Part shown: in pieces, positions 13,799 to 21,548 of the stretch
Numbering within the stretch: the stretch's first letter is position 1
Layout: the number at the start of each line of letters is the position of its first letter
Assembly: GCA_964511185.1 (NCBI GenBank)
Contig: CAZEDU010000084.1
Span: 1 to 22,233, forward strand
Length of the DNA stretch: 22,233 bases
Reading direction: 5' to 3'
Origin: CAZEDU01 sp964511185
Lineage (GTDB): Bacteria > Myxococcota > Myxococcia > Myxococcales > Myxococcaceae
The notes under the pieces: generated by a model
Database searches by the model: none
The model's input: only the letters and a program-made list of their open reading frames with translations
What the model was told of the DNA's origin: nothing
Program-made: the position numbers and the translations under genes

Positions 13799-15580
13799 CT
13801 ATGGGCCGGCCGAATCGACTACCTTATACGTCGGAACGCCCTTCTCTTTCCCCTTGACCTGCAACATCGACATCGGCTCGGTCTGGAACCCGGGCCCCGC
13901 CCGCTTGACCGTCGCCTCCGACGCCAGGACCTCGCCGCTGCGCGCCAGCCCGCACAGCCGCGACGCCGTGTTCACCGAGTCGCCGATCGCCGTGAACTCG
14001 TGGCGCTCGGTCGAGCCCATGTAGCCCACCACCGCCGGGCCGGTGTTCACGCCGATGCCGACCTCCAGGGGGGCCTTGCCCTGCGCGGCCCGCTGCTCGT
14101 TCAGCGCGACCACCTCGCGCTGCATCTCGAGCGCCGCCCGCAGGGCCCGCGCCGCGTCGTCCGGGTGCGAGGAGGGCGGCCCCCAGGTCGCCATCACGCA
14201 GTCGCCGATGAACTTGTCGAGGTTCCCTTCGTGGCGGAACACCACGCCCGCCATCGCGCTGAAGAACTGGTTCAGCATCGAGACCGTCTCGTGCGGCTGC
14301 TCGCTCTCGGCCATGGTGGTGAAGCCGCGGATGTCGGCGAACAACACGCTGACCTCCACCAGGCGGCCGGTGCGGAACAGCTCGACCTCGCCGCGCACCA
14401 CCATGTCGGCCACCGCGGGCGAGAGGAAGCGCGACAGCTCGGCGCGGGTGACCGCCTCCCGCTCGATCTTGAGCGCGAGCTCCGCGTTCTCGAGCGCGAT
14501 CGCCGCCTGCGACGAGATGCCCGAGAGGACCTTGAGATCCTTCTCGCTGAACGCGTTGGTGCGCTCGCGCGTGTCGCAGAACAAGACGCCCTTCAGCGCG
14601 CCCTTGGCGAGCAGCGGCACCGCCATCGCCGACCGGATGCCCTGCGCGACAATGCTCTCGGACGAAGCGAAGCGCGCGTCGATGATCGCGTCGGCGGTGA
14701 GCACGGCCTGCCGCGTCTCGGTCACGCGCTTGAGCACCGTGTCGGAGACCACCACCTCTTCGCCTGGCTTGCGGTGCTTGATCGCCTCGACCCTCAGCTC
14801 GCCGCTCGGGTCGTTGAGGAAGATGACCGCGTTGTCCGCGGGCACCAGCTCGAAGGCGACCTTGAGGATCTTGTCGAGCAGGCTCTTCTGGTCGCGCTCC
14901 AGCCCGACCATGCGGTGGAACTCGTTGGCGATGCGGAGCTTCTCGTAGTCGAGCTTGAGCGCCGGCAGGTCGTTGAGCTGGTCCGCGGGACGGAACTCGT
15001 TCTCCTCGGCCTGATCCAGGTGGGCGATGAACGCCGGCATCGACTGCGTGCTGGCGAGCACCGTGACGCCGGGCGACGGCAGCTGCGACTCACCGGTGTG
15101 GAAGACCAGCCGCAAGCTGCCCAGCGCGATCTCGTCGCCGTCGCGCAGCTTGAGCTCCTTCACACGCCGGCCGTTGACGAAGGTCCCGTTCGACGAGCCG
15201 AGATCGCGGATGAGGAACGAGTGGTTGACGAGCTCGATGCAGGCGTGCTCCTTCGACACCTCGCGATCGAGCAGGCGCAGATCGTTCGTCGGGTGGCGGC
15301 CGACCGTGGTCCGGGCGCCGAGCGGGTGCTCGATGAACTCGCCGTCGACCCCCCGGCCCGAAAGCCGCGGCCCCCTCACCCGATGGACGAGCCGCGGCAT
15401 CGAGCTCCCCGTCGGCTCGTTCGGCGTCGCCCCCACCGGGACGTAGTTGCCCTTCGGCTTCACCGCGGGGACCAGCGGCGCTCCCGCCGCGGCCTCGGCG
15501 AACACCTCGCCGCACTTCGCGCAGCGAACGGCGTTCAGCTCGGTCACTGGGCTACGGCAGCGCGGGCAAGCGCGGGACAT
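13799..15580 (-). CDS. Zinc ribbon-FHA-GAF class III adenylate cyclase
   Basis: From ATG 15580 the protein has 593 residues; an in-frame GTG at 15589 would add MTR. Domains in order: zinc ribbon CPRC...CAKC (about 5-23), FHA (about 82-163) with VGRHPTND, SKEHA and DLGSSNGTFVNG, the residues that bind phosphothreonine, then GAF (about 215-367) and a cyclase homology domain (about 405-590). The cyclase metal ligands are Asp416 in FADIRGF and Asp460 in FIGDCVM. Purine-selecting residues are Lys456 and Thr530, a Lys/Thr pair typical of class IIIb adenylate cyclases, with Asn537 and Arg541 for the transition state. It should make cAMP, controlled by ligand binding to GAF and by phosphopeptide binding to FHA. 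It is followed 22 bases later by a Ser/Thr kinase, a natural source of phosphothreonine. Confidence 0.93.
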   Translation of the reverse strand: MSRACPRCRSPVTELNAVRCAKCGEVFAEAAAGAPLVPAVKPKGNYVPVGATPNEPTGSSMPRLVHRVRGPRLSGRGVDGEFIEHPLGARTTVGRHPTNDLRLLDREVSKEHACIELVNHSFLIRDLGSSNGTFVNGRRVKELKLRDGDEIALGSLRLVFHTGESQLPSPGVTVLASTQSMPAFIAHLDQAEENEFRPADQLNDLPALKLDYEKLRIANEFHRMVGLERDQKSLLDKILKVAFELVPADNAVIFLNDPSGELRVEAIKHRKPGEEVVVSDTVLKRVTETRQAVLTADAIIDARFASSESIVAQGIRSAMAVPLLAKGALKGVLFCDTRERTNAFSEKDLKVLSGISSQAAIALENAELALKIEREAVTRAELSRFLSPAVADMVVRGEVELFRTGRLVEVSVLFADIRGFTTMAESEQPHETVSMLNQFFSAMAGVVFRHEGNLDKFIGDCVMATWGPPSSHPDDAARALRAALEMQREVVALNEQRAAQGKAPLEVGIGVNTGPAVVGYMGSTERHEFTAIGDSVNTASRLCGLARSGEVLASEATVKRAGPGFQTEPMSMLQVKGKEKGVPTYKVVDSAGP

Positions 15581-15657
15581 CCTGGTCACCGCCGTCGGTG
15601 AGAGGAGGCCTCACAGTCTAGCAGGCTCTGCAAGCGCGCGGTGTAGGCAAGCAAGCG
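15581..15657. promoter_or_regulatory. Short gap upstream of the cyclase-kinase operon
   Basis: This 77-base gap separates the stop of the outer-membrane protein from the cyclase start, both on the minus strand. It holds GTGAG...CTCAC arms near 15598-15614 enclosing the palindrome GAGGCCTC, and a TAGACT hexamer (minus strand, 15620-15615) that partly resembles a -10 box without a good -35. It is a plausible but unproven promoter/operator. Confidence 0.25.
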
Positions 15658-16542
15658 TCAGAGCTTCACATTCAGCCCAACCGCCGGATACAGGGTCGGT
15701 CCCCCCAGGTTCCGGCGCATCCCAAAGAGCGCCGGCTCGCAGAAGGTGTACCCGCCGGTCAACTCGACCAGCAGGTGCACGTAGCGGTAGCCCAGCGCGA
15801 TGCCGGCGGAGCTCCCCACGAAGTGGGCGTTCACCACCGCCGGCAGCTGCAGGGGCTGCCCTGACAGGTCTTGCGCCACCACCGAGGCCCTCATCAGCCG
15901 GCCATCGAAACCCGTGCGGCTGTAGAGGTACTTCGGTCCCACGTAGACCTTGAAGATGTCGCCCAAGTCCGCGCTGGCGTAGAGCGGCACTTCGATGTCC
16001 CAGCGGGAGAAGTTGGCGAGCTGGAGAAAGTCGAGCACCTCGACCGCCGGGTGATCGAACGAGTAGCGGGACACGCCCAGGCCCATCGCCATGTCGAAGC
16101 TCTTGCGCCGGTGGATCGGCGGCCCCGACCGGGCGCTGGCGAGGACGTCGTCGCCGCGGTGGAAGAAGCGGTACTTCGTATCGAGCCGCCAGGCCGACAG
16201 GCTGTACCTCAGGCCGACGTCCAGGTCGTCCAAGATGCCGGTGCGCACCGCCACTTCGTATTGCTGGCTGGGCGGGAAGACCGCGAGCGCGATGCCGGCG
16301 CTGAGCAGCTCCTGTTGGTCGGCTTCGGAGAGCGCGTAGCCGCTGCCCTGGCCCGCGGCGTCGGCCGCCTGCTTGACGCCCTGAGCGGCGATCCGGGCCG
16401 GCGGACCGAGCGGGACGTACAGCCCCGTCCCCGCCGTGACTTGGACATGACCGCGCCCGATGGTCTGAGCCGTTTGAAAGCTCGACAGCGTGGAGGCGCA
16501 TCCCCAGAGGGCCAACGAAGTGAGAAGAGGAAGGTGACGCAT
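15658..16542 (-). CDS. Outer-membrane beta-strand protein with lipoprotein-like signal
   Basis: A 294-residue protein. The N-terminus MRHLPLLTSLALWGCAS is a signal peptide with a possible lipobox (LWGC, Cys15). The rest alternates polar and hydrophobic residues with frequent aromatics in strand-like segments, for example YEVAVRTGILDDLDVGLRYSL, FKVYVGPKYLYSRTGF, SAGIALGYRYVHLLVELTGGYTF and a final LYPAVGLNVKL. This is the look of an outer-membrane beta-barrel or transport-like porin fold of modest size. No enzymatic motif is visible. The ATG at 16542 has no clear ribosome site. It is divergent from truD across a 60-base gap. Cys-anchored barrels are unusual, so the lipobox may be a coincidence and ordinary signal peptidase cleavage remains possible. 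Confidence 0.78.
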   Translation of the reverse strand: MRHLPLLTSLALWGCASTLSSFQTAQTIGRGHVQVTAGTGLYVPLGPPARIAAQGVKQAADAAGQGSGYALSEADQQELLSAGIALAVFPPSQQYEVAVRTGILDDLDVGLRYSLSAWRLDTKYRFFHRGDDVLASARSGPPIHRRKSFDMAMGLGVSRYSFDHPAVEVLDFLQLANFSRWDIEVPLYASADLGDIFKVYVGPKYLYSRTGFDGRLMRASVVAQDLSGQPLQLPAVVNAHFVGSSAGIALGYRYVHLLVELTGGYTFCEPALFGMRRNLGGPTLYPAVGLNVKL

Positions 16543-16602
16543 GGCGGCTTCAGTTGCCGGCGCGCGCCGAAATGATCCGCCTTTCGTGTTAGAGCACCGC
16601 CC
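16543..16602. promoter_or_regulatory. Divergent gap between outer-membrane gene and truD
   Basis: These 60 bases must contain the start signals for at least one of two divergent genes. They include the palindrome CGGCGCGCGCCG near 16558-16569. I see no convincing -35/-10 pair and no ribosome site close to the truD GTG, so leaderless or weakly led translation is possible. Confidence 0.3.
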
Positions 16603-17973
16603 GTGCGAATCAAGCAGAGGCCCGAAGACTTCTCGGTGATTGAGTCCTATCGGTTCGATCGCGTTCCGAGCGGCCGCTTCCGCGTCTACCTGATGGACAA
16701 GCAGAAGCTGTCGACGTTCGACGCCATCGACCGGCTGCGCGAGAAGTTCGACCTGCCGGTGGGGGCCATCTCGTACTGCGGCCTCAAGGACAAGCAGGGC
16801 CGCACCGAGCAGATCATCGCCGTCGACGGCGCCGACATCGACATGCAGGAGGAAGATCTCCGGCTCAAGTACCTGGGCCGGACCGACAAGCCGCTCACCG
16901 CCGCGAACACCACGTCGAACCGCTTCTCCGTCACCGTCCGCGCGCTGACCGAAGACGACCTGAGCCAGCTCAACGTCGCCGCCGCCGAGGTCGCGCGCCT
17001 GGGCGTCATCAACTACTTCGACAGCCAGCGCTTCGGGTCGCTCAAGCACGGCCAAGGGTTCATCGCGAAGGACCTCATCCGCGGTGACTTCGAAGCCGCG
17101 CTCCGCAACTACATGGCGAAGCCCTCGCCGCTCGATCGCTCCGAAGATGCCAAGGTGAAGCAGTTCTTCAAGGAGAACTGGGGCGACTGGAAGACGCGCG
17201 TGCCGTTCAACGCGGCGAAGAAGTACCAGCGCATCCTCATCGCCCTGAAGAAGGACCCGAAGGACTTCGTGAAGGCGTTTCTGCAGATCGACGCGTCGCA
17301 CCGCGCGATGCTGCTCTTCACCTACCAGAGCTACCTGTGGAACGAGGGCGTGCGGCGGTACCTGCAGCTCACCCTGCCGCGCGAGCACCTCTTCCCGCTG
17401 CCGTACCAAGCCGGCACCCTGCTCTTCCACCGCGACGCCGAGCCCCAGACGCTGCGCACGCTCCGCGATCTCACCTTCCCGCTCCTCGCGCCCGGCATGC
17501 CCGCGCCACAGGGCCAGGTGAAGGAGGCGATCGACTGGGTCCTCGGCAAGGAGAAGCTCGCGCTCTCCGACCTGCGCATCGAGGAAGCCTCGAGCATGCT
17601 GATCTACCCGCACAAGCTCGTGCTCGGCCGCGTCGAGAAGGACGCGCTCAACAAGCCGCACTCGAAGCTGAACGTCGCGTTCACCCTGCCACCCGGCGCG
17701 TACGCCACGCTCGTGATCAAGCGGCTGTTCCACTTCTCGTACCGCGACGACACCTCGGAGGAGATCCGCGCCACGGGCCGAAGGATCGATCAACCGGCCG
17801 AAGAGAAAGCCCCCGCGCCCCCCGAGCGCACCCCGCCGCGCCGGCGCGAGCGCCCGTCGAAGAGGCCCGCCGCGGAGTCGACCACGCCGATGGGCTTTCG
17901 AGAGCGACAGCGGCTCAAGAAATCCAAGAAGGCCGAGGCGCGCACCCGGCAAAAGCGCTCGCCTCGAGATTGA
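16603..17973 (+). CDS. truD: tRNA pseudouridine(13) synthase TruD with basic C-terminal tail
   Basis: A 456-residue TruD-family enzyme starting at GTG. The catalytic motif GLKDKQGRTEQ (60-70) carries the nucleophilic Asp63, and the second family motif is NYFDSQRFG (137-145; often NYFGxQRFG). The KPEDF-like N-terminal motif QRPEDFSVIE (6-15) and the long TRUD insertion domain are present, as is the terminal LPPGAYATLVIKRLF segment. TruD isomerises uridine 13 of tRNA-Glu to pseudouridine. The last 60 residues (about 397-456) are an extra Arg/Lys/Pro-rich tail (RRRERPSKRPA, then RQRLKKSKKAEART) that the E. coli enzyme of about 349 residues lacks; it may add RNA affinity. The gene stands alone, divergent from an outer-membrane protein and convergent with the DCC gene. 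Confidence 0.95.
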   Translation: MRIKQRPEDFSVIESYRFDRVPSGRFRVYLMDKQKLSTFDAIDRLREKFDLPVGAISYCGLKDKQGRTEQIIAVDGADIDMQEEDLRLKYLGRTDKPLTAANTTSNRFSVTVRALTEDDLSQLNVAAAEVARLGVINYFDSQRFGSLKHGQGFIAKDLIRGDFEAALRNYMAKPSPLDRSEDAKVKQFFKENWGDWKTRVPFNAAKKYQRILIALKKDPKDFVKAFLQIDASHRAMLLFTYQSYLWNEGVRRYLQLTLPREHLFPLPYQAGTLLFHRDAEPQTLRTLRDLTFPLLAPGMPAPQGQVKEAIDWVLGKEKLALSDLRIEEASSMLIYPHKLVLGRVEKDALNKPHSKLNVAFTLPPGAYATLVIKRLFHFSYRDDTSEEIRATGRRIDQPAEEKAPAPPERTPPRRRERPSKRPAAESTTPMGFRERQRLKKSKKAEARTRQKRSPRD

Positions 17974-18028
17974 AGCGAAGCGCGCCCGAGCCCCCACTCC
18001 CTCCCTGCAGATGCCGCGGGGCCCGAAA

Positions 18029-18439
18029 CTACTCCAGGAACCGGGCCCGCTCCGACGGGGTCGGCAACCGACACGTGTCGCGCTTGCCAAACCAGCCATA
18101 GCGGTTGCGCGAGATCCAGTCGTAGACCGCGTCGCGAATCGGCTGCGGCACCCAGCGGAGCCCCGCCGCCCACCGCCACGGCATCGGCAGCTCCCGCAAG
18201 ACGCGCACCGCGGCGTCGGAGCGCACGTAGGCGCGGCCGTCGGCGATCACCACGACCGTGTCCAGCGCCGTGGTCGACAAGCCATGCGCGCGCAAGAGCC
18301 GCTGCCCGACGTCCGACTGCAAGGCGGCGAACCGGAGCCGCCCTTCGCGATCGCGCGGCAACAAAAAGCCCACCATCCGATCGCACAGCCCGCACACCCC
18401 GTCGAAGAGCACCACGGGGTGTGTCGGCGCGCCGCTCAC
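18029..18439 (-). CDS. DCC-family (DUF393) thiol-disulfide oxidoreductase
   Basis: A 136-residue protein with the family-defining DxxCxxC motif at 13-19 (LFDGVCGLCDRMV), a thioredoxin-like alpha/beta pattern, and a C-terminal segment typical of the family (PMPWRWAAGLRWVPQPIRDAVYDWISRNRYGWFG). DCC proteins are predicted thiol-disulfide oxidoreductases with poorly known substrates. The GTG at 18439 begins one base after the stop of the P5C dehydrogenase gene, so translation is probably coupled by stop-start reinitiation. No signal peptide is seen, so it should be cytoplasmic. Its place in a proline-oxidation operon may be fortuitous. Confidence 0.9.
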   Translation of the reverse strand: MSGAPTHPVVLFDGVCGLCDRMVGFLLPRDREGRLRFAALQSDVGQRLLRAHGLSTTALDTVVVIADGRAYVRSDAAVRVLRELPMPWRWAAGLRWVPQPIRDAVYDWISRNRYGWFGKRDTCRLPTPSERARFLE

Positions 18440-18440
18440 G

Positions 18441-20078
18441 TCACTCGGCCCCCATGAACGGGTAGCCGACCTGCGTGGGCGGCACGAACGTCTCCTTGAT
18501 GGTCCGGGGCGACGTCCAACGAATCAGGTTGAGCGCCGAACCGGCCTTGTCGTTGGTGCCCGAGGCGCGGCCGTTGCCGAACGGCTGCTGCCCGACGACG
18601 GCGCCGGTGCACTTGTCATTGATGTAGAAGTTGCCCGCGGCGTGGCGAAGCTCGTGCGTGGCGACCGAGATCGCCTTGCGGTCCCGCGCGAAGATCGCGC
18701 CGGTCAACGCGTACGCCGCCGCCTGGTCGCACTCGCGCAGCGTCTCGACGTACCGCTCGTCGGGATAGACGTAGACGCCCACCAGCGGAGCGAAGATCTC
18801 CTCGGTCATGATGCGGTGGCGCGGGTTGGTGAGCTGCACCAGCGTGGGCCGCACGAACCAGCCCTCCCGCCGGTCGGTCTCGCCGCCCGCGAGAACCGTC
18901 GCCTCGCCGCCCTTCTTCGCCAGCTCGATGTACGAGGACACGTTCTTGAACGACGCCTCGTCGATCACCGCGCCCATGAAGTTGCGGAAGTCGGCCACGT
19001 CGCCGACCTTGATCTCGGCGATCATCTCCTGCAGCCGCGTCTTCAGCTTCGGCCACATCGACTGCGGCACGTACACGCGCGAGCACGCCGAGCACTTCTG
19101 CCCCTGGTACTCGAAGCCGCCGCGCACGATGGCCGTCGCGAGCGCGTCCAGGTCCTCCGCCGCCGAGGCGTGCGCGAAGATGAAGTCCTTGCCGCCCGTC
19201 TCGCCGACCAGCCGCGGGTACTGGTGGTACTTCGCGATGTTCTCGCCCACCTGCCGCCAGATGCCCTGGAACACGCCGGTCGACCCGGTGAAGTGAATGC
19301 CGCCCAGATGCGGGCTCGCCATCGCCACCCCGCCGATGGTGCTCCCCCGGCCGGGCACGAAGTTGATCACGCCCTCGGGCAGCCCCGCCTCGCGCATCAG
19401 CTCCATGAACAGCCAGGCGCTCGCCATCGCCGTCGACGCCGGCTTGAACACCACCGTGTTGCCCATCAGCGCGGGCGACGACGCCAGGTTCACCGCGATC
19501 GCCGTGAAGTTGAACGGCGCGATCGCCAGCACGAAGCCATCCAGCGGCCGGTAGTCCGTCATGTTCCACGTCTGCGGCGCGCTGATCGGCTGCTGCGCGT
19601 ACAGCCCTTCGGCGAAGTGGACGTTGAAGCGCAGGAAGTCGATCGCCTCGCACGCCGCGTCGATCTCCGCTTGGTGCGCCGTCTTCGACTGCCCGGCCAT
19701 GGTGGCCGCGTTCATCAGCGGCCGGTATCGGGTGGCCAACAGATCCGCCGCTCGCAGAAAGATCGCCGCGCGCTCGTGGAACGGCATCGCCGCCCACTCG
19801 GCCTTCGCCGCCATCGCCGCGGCGATGGCCTGCTGCACGTGCGCCGCGTCGGCCTCGTGGTACGTCGCGAGCACGTGCTGGTGCCGGTGCGGCATGCGCG
19901 CCTCGACCGGCTTGCCGGGACGAAGCGGTTTGCCGCCGATGACGAGCGGAATGTCCATGCGCTCGCTGGTCAGCTTCTGCAGCGCGGCCTTGAGCGGCGC
20001 GCGCTCGGGGGAGCCGGGCGCGTACCCGAGCACCGGCTCGTTCTGGGGGGGCGGAACGCGAAGGTGGGCGTGGATCAT
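18441..20078 (-). CDS. L-glutamate gamma-semialdehyde (1-pyrroline-5-carboxylate) dehydrogenase
   Basis: A 545-residue aldehyde dehydrogenase of the stand-alone P5CDH type (ALDH4-like, usual length about 540-560). It oxidises glutamate semialdehyde, in equilibrium with P5C, to glutamate using NAD+, the second step of proline catabolism. Numbering from ATG 20078: IAPFNFTA (186-193), cofactor Lys212 in FKPAST, FTGST (263-267), general base Glu293 in LVGETGGKD and nucleophile Cys329 in GQKCSACSR. The N-terminal RVPPPQNEPVLGYAPGSPE and the C-terminal NDKCTGAVVGQQPFGNGRASGTNDKAG are family marks. ATG 20078 is chosen over an in-frame ATG at 20204 because GAGG lies upstream and the family begins here. 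Unlike PutA it carries no proline dehydrogenase domain; the divergent flavoprotein genes could supply that activity. Confidence 0.95.
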   Translation of the reverse strand: MIHAHLRVPPPQNEPVLGYAPGSPERAPLKAALQKLTSERMDIPLVIGGKPLRPGKPVEARMPHRHQHVLATYHEADAAHVQQAIAAAMAAKAEWAAMPFHERAAIFLRAADLLATRYRPLMNAATMAGQSKTAHQAEIDAACEAIDFLRFNVHFAEGLYAQQPISAPQTWNMTDYRPLDGFVLAIAPFNFTAIAVNLASSPALMGNTVVFKPASTAMASAWLFMELMREAGLPEGVINFVPGRGSTIGGVAMASPHLGGIHFTGSTGVFQGIWRQVGENIAKYHQYPRLVGETGGKDFIFAHASAAEDLDALATAIVRGGFEYQGQKCSACSRVYVPQSMWPKLKTRLQEMIAEIKVGDVADFRNFMGAVIDEASFKNVSSYIELAKKGGEATVLAGGETDRREGWFVRPTLVQLTNPRHRIMTEEIFAPLVGVYVYPDERYVETLRECDQAAAYALTGAIFARDRKAISVATHELRHAAGNFYINDKCTGAVVGQQPFGNGRASGTNDKAGSALNLIRWTSPRTIKETFVPPTQVGYPFMGAE

Positions 20079-20213
20079 GTCGGCAACCTCACAGCAGACG
20101 TCATCGGGTCGAAAAACGGGCGCACCATAGGCGATGCACCACCTCTCAAGCCAACGGATCTCCCTAGCGCCTCTCCCCTTCGACTGCCGCCCGTTTTGTG
20201 CCATCTAGGCGGC
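20079..20213. promoter_or_regulatory. Divergent promoter region of the proline-oxidation locus
   Basis: This 135-base region separates P5C dehydrogenase (minus) from the flavoprotein operon (plus), a layout that permits shared control. On the minus strand TTGGCT and TATGGT are spaced by 19 bases, longer than ideal, and GAGG precedes the dehydrogenase ATG. On the plus strand AGGCGG lies almost against the ATG at 20214. No clear dyad operator is visible. Confidence 0.4.
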
Positions 20214-21548
20214 ATGCGACGGCTCGCTGGCAGCCCAGACGCCCCGGAAGTCACCATTGAGCTCGACGGGACCCCGCTGTCCGCCCGTGCGGGCGAGCCC
20301 GTCGCCAGCGCGCTGCTCGCCGCCGGTGAGACCATCTTCTCGCGCTCGGTGAAGTACCACCGGCCCCGCGGCCCCTTCTGCCTGGCGGCGGCCTGCTCCC
20401 ATTGCCTGATGCGCGTCGACGGCGTGCCCAACCAGTACACCTGCCAGGTGCCCGTCCGCGCCGGCATGCGCATCGAGCGTCAGAACGCTTACCCGTCGGC
20501 CACCTTCGACGTCTTCGCCGCCACCGACTGGGTCTTCTACAAGGGCCTGGATCACCACGAGCTCTTCGCCGGCGTCCCGGTCGCCGAGAAGGTGATGGCG
20601 AAGGTCGCGCGCCAGCTCGCGGGCCTGGGCAAGTTGCCTGAGGCGCCCGCCGCGCCGACGGCGCCGGCCGAGAGCCTGCGAGCGCGCGTGGCCATCGTGG
20701 GCGGCGGCGCCGCCGGCCTGGGCGCGGCGCTCGCCTTGGCCGAAGCGCAGGTCCCCTTCGTGCTCGTCGAGCGGGCGCCCGTCTTGGGCGGCCGGCTCGT
20801 CCGCGGCGCGCCGTCGGCGAGCGATCCCTCCGTCCCCGCGCTGCCCCCCTCGAGCGTCCGCACCCGCGCCACCGCCTTCGCGCTCTACCGCGACGAGAAG
20901 GGGCCGTTTCTCGCGGTGTCGCAGCCGCACGAGCGCTCGCCGCTGCTCAAGCTCCACGCCGACCACTACGTGCTCGCGCCCGGCGGCCACCCGCCGATGG
21001 TGCCGTTCGAGAACAACGATCTGCCCGGCGTCTTCGCCGGCCGGGCGGTCAGCGCGCTCATCCGCCGCGATCGCCTGCTCCCCGGCAAGCGGTTCGCGCT
21101 CGCCGGCGAAGGCCCCGAGCTCGATCACCTGGCGGCGCTCCTCCGCGCGCACGGCGGCGAGGTCGCCGTGGTGCTCGATCGCCGCCAGGAGCGCCCCGGC
21201 GTGGTGCACGGAGAAGCCTTCAAGGCGCACGGCCGTGGCCACGTGAGCGGGCTGACCTACCAGCGCGCCGACGGCTCGCGCGAGCGGGTCGACTGCGACG
21301 CGATCGCGCTCTGCGTGCCTGTCTCGCCGAGCTACGAGCTCGCCCGCCACGCCGGCGTGACGGTCGCCTTCGACGAGAAGTCGCGCCTGCTGGTGCCACA
21401 GGCGGACGCCGACGGCCGCACGTCCGTGCCGTTCATCCGGGTCGCAGGCGAGGTCGTCGGTCCGCTCGAGGCGCGCGACGCGTTCGAGCAGGGCCGCCGC
21501 GTGGGAGCGGGCCTCGCCCGCGAGCTCTCGCCCGGGGGCGCGCCATGA
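20214..21548 (+). CDS. [2Fe-2S] ferredoxin-FAD oxidoreductase fusion, alpha subunit of amine/imino acid dehydrogenase
   Basis: A 444-residue protein. Residues 11-95 form a ferredoxin-like domain (Fer2_4 type) resembling the N-terminus of sarcosine oxidase alpha and HcnA: FSRSVKYHRPRGPFC, with cluster ligands Cys56, Cys61, Cys64 and Cys77 (C-x4-C-x2-C-x12-C). An Ala/Pro linker leads to an FAD domain with VAIVGGGAAGLG (159-170), a second motif YVLAPGGHPPMVPFENNDLPGVF and a third Rossmann-like segment. Relatives are subunits of hydrogen cyanide synthase, D-hydroxyproline or dye-linked L-proline dehydrogenase and opine oxidase. It lacks the Cys-rich BFD-like tail usually at the end of such alpha subunits; that domain starts the next gene. 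Its stop overlaps the next start (ATGA). Divergent P5C dehydrogenase makes L-proline the best guess for the substrate. Confidence 0.85.
   Translation: MRRLAGSPDAPEVTIELDGTPLSARAGEPVASALLAAGETIFSRSVKYHRPRGPFCLAAACSHCLMRVDGVPNQYTCQVPVRAGMRIERQNAYPSATFDVFAATDWVFYKGLDHHELFAGVPVAEKVMAKVARQLAGLGKLPEAPAAPTAPAESLRARVAIVGGGAAGLGAALALAEAQVPFVLVERAPVLGGRLVRGAPSASDPSVPALPPSSVRTRATAFALYRDEKGPFLAVSQPHERSPLLKLHADHYVLAPGGHPPMVPFENNDLPGVFAGRAVSALIRRDRLLPGKRFALAGEGPELDHLAALLRAHGGEVAVVLDRRQERPGVVHGEAFKAHGRGHVSGLTYQRADGSRERVDCDAIALCVPVSPSYELARHAGVTVAFDEKSRLLVPQADADGRTSVPFIRVAGEVVGPLEARDAFEQGRRVGAGLARELSPGGAP

Noticed and set aside
14000..15601. Plus-strand frame opposite the cyclase
   Set aside because: Leu/Arg/Glu/His-rich shadow; the minus strand has intact FHA, GAF and cyclase motifs.
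17974..18028. Rho-independent terminator between convergent truD and DCC gene
   Set aside because: GC-rich with some short complementary runs, but no clear stem with a T-tract on either strand.
20079..20204. 42-residue N-terminal extension of P5C dehydrogenase
   Set aside because: The family begins near ATG 20078, which has GAGG upstream; the extension covers the divergent promoter region.
18258..20213. 5' extension of the plus-strand flavoprotein frame across P5C dehydrogenase
   Set aside because: The upstream 650 codons are antisense to a well-defined dehydrogenase; the ferredoxin domain begins right after ATG 20214.
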